From Pictodentalium vernedei (lineage: Eukaryota; Mollusca; Scaphopoda; Dentaliida; Dentaliidae), in NCBI GenBank assembly GCA_031216915.1, contig CM062296.1:62113084-62177083 (forward strand): DNA of 64,000 nucleotides. Reading direction: 5' to 3'. Under the pieces are notes generated by a model that searched no databases, had not been told where the DNA came from, and worked only from the letters and a program-made list of their open reading frames with translations. Positions 58,366-64,000 of the stretch are shown here, one piece after another. Every line of letters starts with the position of its first letter. Position 1 is the stretch's first letter. Made by a program: the position numbers and the translations under genes.

Positions 58366-59185
58366 TATAAATAGACAGAACGCGATGTGTGTTTGAATCG
58401 GTGGGTGTTTTACATAACGAGTTGGAATGGCGAGTTATGTAATACACCAACCGACTCAAACACACATCGCGTTCTGTGTGTATTACACATCCCATGTATT
58501 TAAATTCAGTTAAATAAACAAATTTTAATTCATATGTTTAAACCCAAAGGTGAAGGGATCGTTTGTTTTGCTTGTAGCTGTACTGATAAAATGGATCGAT
58601 AAAAAATCAAAACAACCTTTTGGAAGCCAGTCAAAGCTACATTCGTTCTTTGTTCAATTGGGCGCGTTTGTTGAAATTCATATCGCGGTCTCTCTTCGGC
58701 TGGTATCCATTCACAACTAACCATTTGGTGGCTTTTACTTTTTGTAAAAATGGATGTATAAATTTAGGCAGATTTGCAAAACAGCTGGGAGAAATATTTT
58801 TAAAAGAAGTTCGAAGCATGTCAGGATGTCTGTAGATTTGCCGAAATAAAGTTGCATATTTAGATGATATACAAGGATCAGACGAGACGGCCACGGGACT
58901 GGGTTAATGTTGTGGTTGGAAATGATTGCTTTTCAATATTATCTCATTTTGGTTATTAAACAAATGTTCTTGTGAACTGACTTTATTTTGCTTTGGTCAT
59001 TTTCACACTACGCAACAGACGATCGGTAACTGTATAACGAAACTTTTCGAAGCGTTACTGATGACTCGACGGGAAAGGAACTAGTATAAACGGTGCTAGG
59101 AAAAGGTTCCGTCTTGTATTTCACGAGCTGAATACAAACAGATTTATGTCGTAACAAGGGTTTAAAGGTTAATGGAACGTGTAAT
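58366..59185 (+). repeat. ~820-bp dispersed repeat, copy 4
   Basis: Orthologue of 6,465-7,290. The leading hairpin (58,375-58,477) is intact, and the body has small deletions. Confidence 0.68.
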
Positions 59186-60460
59186 AAAATTGGATACATC
59201 GTGTTCTGTGCAATCAATCACAGATAAATGATAGCGATATTCCGTATCAAAGGGAGGTAAGTATCTATTTGAGGAATCGAACTTGCAATCATCTAAAATG
59301 CTTCATTCAAATGTTATTTTTTTCATTATCATCATCGGTTACACTCACTTTCACACAGATTTTTATCAGGTTTCGGTTTTAGCAGAAAGTATAGGTCTTG
59401 AACAAACTTGTTTTGCAATTGAAAAGGACACCAGGGGAATTATTTTCGTTTTTTTCATATCATCTCTTGAGTGCAACAGGGCATCATCTGCAATGCTTTT
59501 GCATTGCAGATTGTGCCCTGTTGTACTAAAGGAAGGAAAAAACGTTCATATTTTTAATAAAATCGTTCGTAAATGACTTCAGGGCATTCATTTGTAGTTT
59601 CCTTTGAGGTTAAAGTTCTTTCTTGCGCTAAGTTGGTCAAAACTGACGAGGCATGAAGAGCCCCGTAAATTAAAAAAAAAACACTGGGCTGAGCAACGCC
59701 CGCCAAAATGCGAAGCATGGTCTGTGGCTACATGTAGAGTTTTCTCAATTTGCCAGAACTTAACATTCTTAACCTGGAACACCAGGCTTCTGGTTTGTAC
59801 GGGTTTGAAAATAAGACGACCTGATATATTTTGATTTCTAAGGAAACCATTTTTTGTCTCCAAAGTTTTAAGCCGCCGAAATGGGAAACCATGCGGATAT
59901 TTATACCCTGCTGGTGAGAGTGCGCCGATATTTCTTCACGCGGACATTGCCCCATACATGTTGGACAGACCTTCTCTCGGGCTTTGTTTTAGAACAGAGG
60001 ACATTTACCCAGCATTTTTATTTTATTTTAATTTGTAGTGGATTAAATGTTTTTATAACAATTTCAAAAGTACAACCCCATATCCCTGAGAGAAATTTAA
60101 AACAGAGTTGAAGTGAAAATAAACCAAGTCGTAGTATGATTTCTCTACGAGAGCGTGCCAATAAATCATACCGAGACCTGATTTTATCAACACAGAAAAA
60201 ATATAAAGCACCTCGAAACGAGGTCACGACCTTGTATAATCAACGTAGAAATGTTGTATTGCCCCTCTCTTCAAAATATCCACACCACTGTTATTTTTGT
60301 CAAAACATTACAAACTGGAAGCATGTTCGACGTAACATTCCAAGGCACCCTTTCAGCTGTATCTTTCATTTCTTCCTTGACCCCCAAATAACACAAAATA
60401 TACTGACGCGGAAAAAAGAAACGCTACTTCAGTTTTGGTACAATAATTCTTCTATCCGTA

Positions 60461-60687
60461 CAGTCAAAACTAGAAGTCCTGTTTCGAACTGTGCGCTTAT
60501 CTTGGCTTAATTGCGCGTAACAAATGCGCGTAATTGCCATATCGAATGACACCCAAAGCATGGTAGGTTTTCCCGGATACTCATAGCAAGTACAAGCAAT
60601 GTTTCTGCCAATGGACCTCCGGGTTACCCGGAGGTCCATTGGCTGAAACATTGCTTGTGCACAGGCCGTATGTACAAAATTTGATAG
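60461..60687. mobile_element. Truncated Tc1/mariner-like MITE (copy B)
   Basis: The left end CAGTCAAAACTAGAAG follows TA at 60,459-60,460. The core hairpin is perfect around GGTTACCC. The right third is deleted and sequence resumes at TTACCTCACTGTTCTG, which lies at about 9,200 in copy A. Confidence 0.72.
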
Positions 60688-60699
60688 TTACCTCACTGT

Positions 60700-60845
60700 T
60701 CTGTCAAAAGAGTCTTTGGCTACAATTCGGTCAACAGTGACCACGTGCGAAGCTGCTTGCACCAAATCGGCTTCTCTTGACCTGGTGGAGACGTGTGTTA
60801 TTCACTGACGAGTTTCGGTTCACGCTTTATAGGTCAGCTGTTTTT
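60700..60845 (+). pseudogene. Tc1-like transposase fragment (copy B)
   Basis: A continuous frame reads TWWRRVLFTDEFRFTLYRS, which is the second-Asp region of Tc1-family transposases with the Trp-rich stretch before it. It then diverges from copy A, where SDGRQR follows. Only this segment remains. The 720 bp downstream (to about 61,570) has no partner in copy A. Confidence 0.62.
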
Positions 60846-61570
60846 GGGTATGCGGAATTTGTTATGGCGCAAAACACATCTTGTCACCCATTGCAATTTC
60901 ACAGTCGTATGATATCTGGACATAAACAACGTGATGGGAGCAAAGGTAAGGAGAGTTAAACAGCGACCGAAGCCCGGGATGGGCAAACCTGCTATTGAGT
61001 CTGGGCAGGGAATGGCGTAGGGTACCCACGTTTGAACGTTATACATGCAAACGCAGCCTGTGTTAAGACAACAAAACTCATCACAATTTAATCAGATATG
61101 AAGAAATAACACCAACATCCGAACAATGAAATCATCATCCATAACACTTTTGAAATATTTATCACAGAAAAAAAAACTTCAGATTCCTTTTTCTGCTTGT
61201 ATATTTTTCAGAAAATGGGGAAGATGTTGTATGGGCAGATCAGACATTCCGTTTGAATCAATAGTGTTATCTAGACGAGTATAACTACTTCAGGTCGTAA
61301 GTTCTTAATTCATGTACTTCCACCCACTCATTCTAAAGGTAATGGCGGAGAAAAAGTAATATGCATTTCGGGTGGAAGCGACTAGGTGGATGTTTAGTTT
61401 GTCAATCAGGCAGTCGTAAATTCAGACAGGCCCGCTGGGCGGACGTCTCGAAAGCCGGGTAGTGCCGGCTAGATTGTCAAACGACCAATACGAACATACA
61501 GGGACGGCTCAATAATCGCGCGTATAAACGATAATGTACCTTTGGAGGAACGGACACGAACCAACAAAAT
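60846..61570. other. Copy-B-only stretch, no gene recognised
   Basis: Copy A has only about 55 bases between the same flanks (9,350-9,405). No terminal repeats or domain were seen. It could be the larger ancestral interval or an insertion. Confidence 0.5.
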
Positions 61571-61904
61571 AGACGTGAAAAGTGTGCAAGATACACACTC
61601 AGGCAAACACGCGGCATTCAGGACGAAAAAACACATCTTGGGGAGCTGTTTCCACTCCACGGTAACAATAAAGCATTTAGCTCCATCGAGAGCATCCTAT
61701 TCTGCTGTGAAAAATATATCACACTAAGTTGTATAGCATGACATACGGCAACATTTAATATTTTCATGTTTGTACTGAAAACTCCGAGGTAGGCTATATA
61801 CTTAGTTTTTCATTATCCCATGATATCTCTATAGTAACGAAGTCACTTGTATATACGCCTCTCTGACTATTCATGTCGGTCAATGTTCCTTCAATCTCCT
61901 TCTC

Positions 61905-62025
61905 ATTCTCTCTCTCTCTCTCCCTCTCTGAACACTTATCAGAGATACCCTCGGACGTGCATGTGTCATCTCGCATCTACACACTTACTCACACACCCTC
62001 GTACACGCTAACACTCGCATATATT
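61905..62025. repeat. (TC)n tract and single minisatellite unit (copy B)
   Basis: CTCTCTCTCTCTCTCC is followed by one CATCTACACACTT...ACACCCTCGTACACGCTAAC unit. Copy A has three units. Confidence 0.82.
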
Positions 62026-62660
62026 CTTTCGGACACACATATGTAGTCCCCCTTCCTCCCCTCTCTTAATGTTCACATCGGTATGGGTTGTTAACTGATG
62101 GCAGAAAATCATATCATGTCGAAAGTACATTCAATGTGTTTGAGAATTAGTCGTTTTCCCTAAAGTATTTTTTAATTTGATCTCTGTTTGAGAGAAAATA
62201 CAAATAATATACTATTAACTGTCTTCATTATTCCCTGTACCGTGCTATTTCATAATGATTATTATTTGGGTGCAGACAATGAAACTCTTTGTTAAAAATA
62301 TTGATTGGTCTACCCAACATATTTACTGAGCACCAATTTACTTCATTTATTTAAGTTGTGGAGATCTTGAGTAGGAAAATCGCGTTTTAGGTTTGTGCAG
62401 TTTGCAAATTACGTGACAAGATAAATGTTTTCCAGCATAAACCTTTTTTGTTTCTTTTGACCCTTTGAATGCGCATGCATAAACTTTCTGTGAAGAACAT
62501 TTATTCTTGATTGATAAGACAATAAGACAAATAAAGAATGATTGTTTGTTTATGTCTATTTCTTGAGTTATGAACCCCCGAAATCCAAAGACCAAAATCG
62601 ATGTAAATGAACCTGGGCCACGCCTACTCAAAACTTCAATTTCCTTTTCCACTTGACGGG

Positions 62661-62997
62661 TGGAGCGTCAGCTCAGTAGATAGAGGTCAGGCTGCAAGCC
62701 GAGAGACCCTCGGTTCGAATCCTACCTGCGGCAACCGGGTTGTGTCCTTGGACAAGACACTTCACCCCATTGCCTACGCGGGGGCACGATTGCGTTGGGG
62801 ACTAAGGCGTACTGCACGTCGATGGTGCTAAGCATGCTTGTGAAGAGATAGTATGCCGTGGAGCTGACAGTTGCTCGCCGTTGCTCGGTGGTTCTTTCCG
62901 GGTACTCCGGCTTCCCCTAACCGTAAAACTGCCGTGGTCATGATTAGCCACTGTGCAGAAATATGTGACATTAAACCTCAATAAATAAACTAATATA
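62661..62997 (+). mobile_element. tRNA-derived SINE, subfamily 2 (copy B)
   Basis: Orthologous to 11,338-11,693, with flanks TTTCCACTTGACGGG and TTTCCGCTTAACGGG. An internal deletion of about 20 bases removes the segment after GATGGTGC. Confidence 0.86.
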
Positions 62998-63069
62998 TTT
63001 CCGCTTAACGGGAGAGTGCTGTCATTCAAAACAACTCTGAGTCAAATTTAATTCTGATTTTGACCATTT

Positions 63070-63075
63070 CCCGAG
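63070..63075. other. Empty target site of the giant foldback
   Basis: CCCGAG occurs once here, within TTTCCCGAGGAAC. In copy A the same six bases border both ends of the 3,655-bp palindrome. Confidence 0.9.
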
Positions 63076-63704
63076 GAACTAAATACACAGTGTGTAAATG
63101 TGGAGCTCGATATAAACCCAGATGACATGAAGTTGGTTGAACTTTGTCTCAGAAAGAGTTAATTCTGGCTATTTGGAAATTGGAAAGTTTTGTTGGCGTG
63201 AGTTTCGTTGGTGGATTATTATGACCGACCATTGTTTTCGTTTGATTTGGGTAAAACAATGAACGCAGACGATCACCTTTTGCATATAAACAAATTGAAC
63301 ATGAAATAAAAGTATAAGGATTTCATTGTTTATTAAATTTTATTCTGAAAGTCATTTTAATATGATGAGATAAATATTAATTACTTTTCATGTTGAAACA
63401 ACATGAGCGTGCAGGGGTTCTTTTCTTCATTCACACTGTGCAACATAATTTTTCAAGAGAGATATTGGGGTGTGGTTTAGGGCGCGCCTAAATGCGTTTT
63501 TTCGGTTCATTGTGTTATGGAAGGGAAAAAAAAGAAATACTTTAGCTAATCATTTTGCATGAAAATGCATGAACAGAAAAAGAAAATAATTGTTTAGGAA
63601 ATGGAGAGGAGATTCTGTAATAGTTTAATCCCACAGCCCTGCTGAGCCGTAGGATTAAATTATTACTGATTTTTCAGAGAATACAAAATAGAGTCGCTCT
63701 TTGT

Positions 63705-63906
63705 TTAAACCCTTTAACGTACGTAACGGCCAAAACCGGCCAGCGCTCTTCTCAAAAATCGCCAATTAATTTTCATTATTTTTTTCATTTTTTGTCTCAA
63801 AACATAGGTTATGACCCCTCAATGGAATGAGCGCGTCGAAAAAGTTAGTTATTCAAGAATTTTTTTTTCAAGTGTCGTCTGCTTTTCATGTTAGGTAAAG
63901 AGTTAA
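63705..63906. mobile_element. TTAA MITE with deleted hairpin arm (copy B)
   Basis: AAACCCTTTAACG and GGTAAAGAGTTAA ends. The left arm stops after GAATGAGCGCGTCG and continues with AAAAAGTTAGTTATTC, so the right arm is missing relative to 16,065-16,314. Confidence 0.75.
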
Positions 63907-64000
63907 ATACAATTGTGTTGAACAACAAAGAACACTCAAATGAAGATGTTTTACTCCTTTATAATTAATAATTAAATCTAAAAGGGGAAATTTGAATCAA

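Larger units (their letters stand above)
49859..64000. repeat. Direct duplicon, copy B
   Basis: Collinear with 2-16,413. The match begins at CTTTTTCTCCAACAATGCAG and runs to the window end. Copy-B-only sequences are 50,789-50,987, 52,510-53,051, 54,460-54,773, 55,266-56,251 and about 60,850-61,570. The sequence just left of 49,859 has no partner in the window, so the true edge cannot be judged. Confidence 0.93.

Overview
This is a eukaryotic, almost certainly metazoan, nuclear scaffold. It is AT-rich and gene-poor, and it is packed with non-autonomous DNA transposons and tRNA-derived SINEs. It has one two-exon gene relic with a good GTGAGT donor and one 100-N assembly gap (21,487-21,586). The mix of TTAA-targeting (piggyBac-like), TA-targeting (Tc1/mariner-like), 8-bp-target (hAT), MULE-like and CCGG-targeting (Ginger1-like) elements suggests a heterozygous marine invertebrate, but nothing here fixes the species. 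I find no intact gene, no genuine tRNA or rRNA gene, no CRISPR array and nothing bacterial.

Layout. Positions 2 to about 16,413 (copy A) and 49,859 to 64,000 (copy B) are two collinear direct copies of one segment, a few percent divergent by eye. They are either a segmental duplication or two haplotypes placed in one scaffold. Comparing them shows which elements are recent insertions. The clearest is a 3,655-bp near-perfect palindrome (11,772-15,426) in copy A, flanked by a 6-bp repeat and facing an undisturbed site in copy B. Copy B alone carries a 199-bp Ginger1-like palindrome nested in a hAT element, a 542-bp hAT element with an 8-bp duplication, a 314-bp TA-flanked element and a ~1-kb intronic insertion. 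Both copies hold the same minus-strand two-exon gene relic, each disabled by different mutations.

The middle (16.4-49.9 kb) is mostly repeats. It has a tandem ~640-bp unit (17.4-18.65 kb), dispersed ~820-bp repeats, a ~190-bp tandem array (23.6-24.66 kb), a hAT element with G and C homopolymer runs (31.8-32.3 kb), a MULE-like element with a transposase remnant (38.9-39.9 kb), and a nested hAT-like block (40.55-41.9 kb). That block contains a 455-bp palindromic element lying exactly between two 103-bp direct repeats.

The most unusual theme is the palindromes. Dozens of unrelated short elements are almost complete hairpins. When members of a family differ, both arms usually carry the same change, which implies that arms are repeatedly corrected against each other. 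No gene set works together as a pathway here. The biology on view is transposon turnover, hairpin maintenance and duplication.
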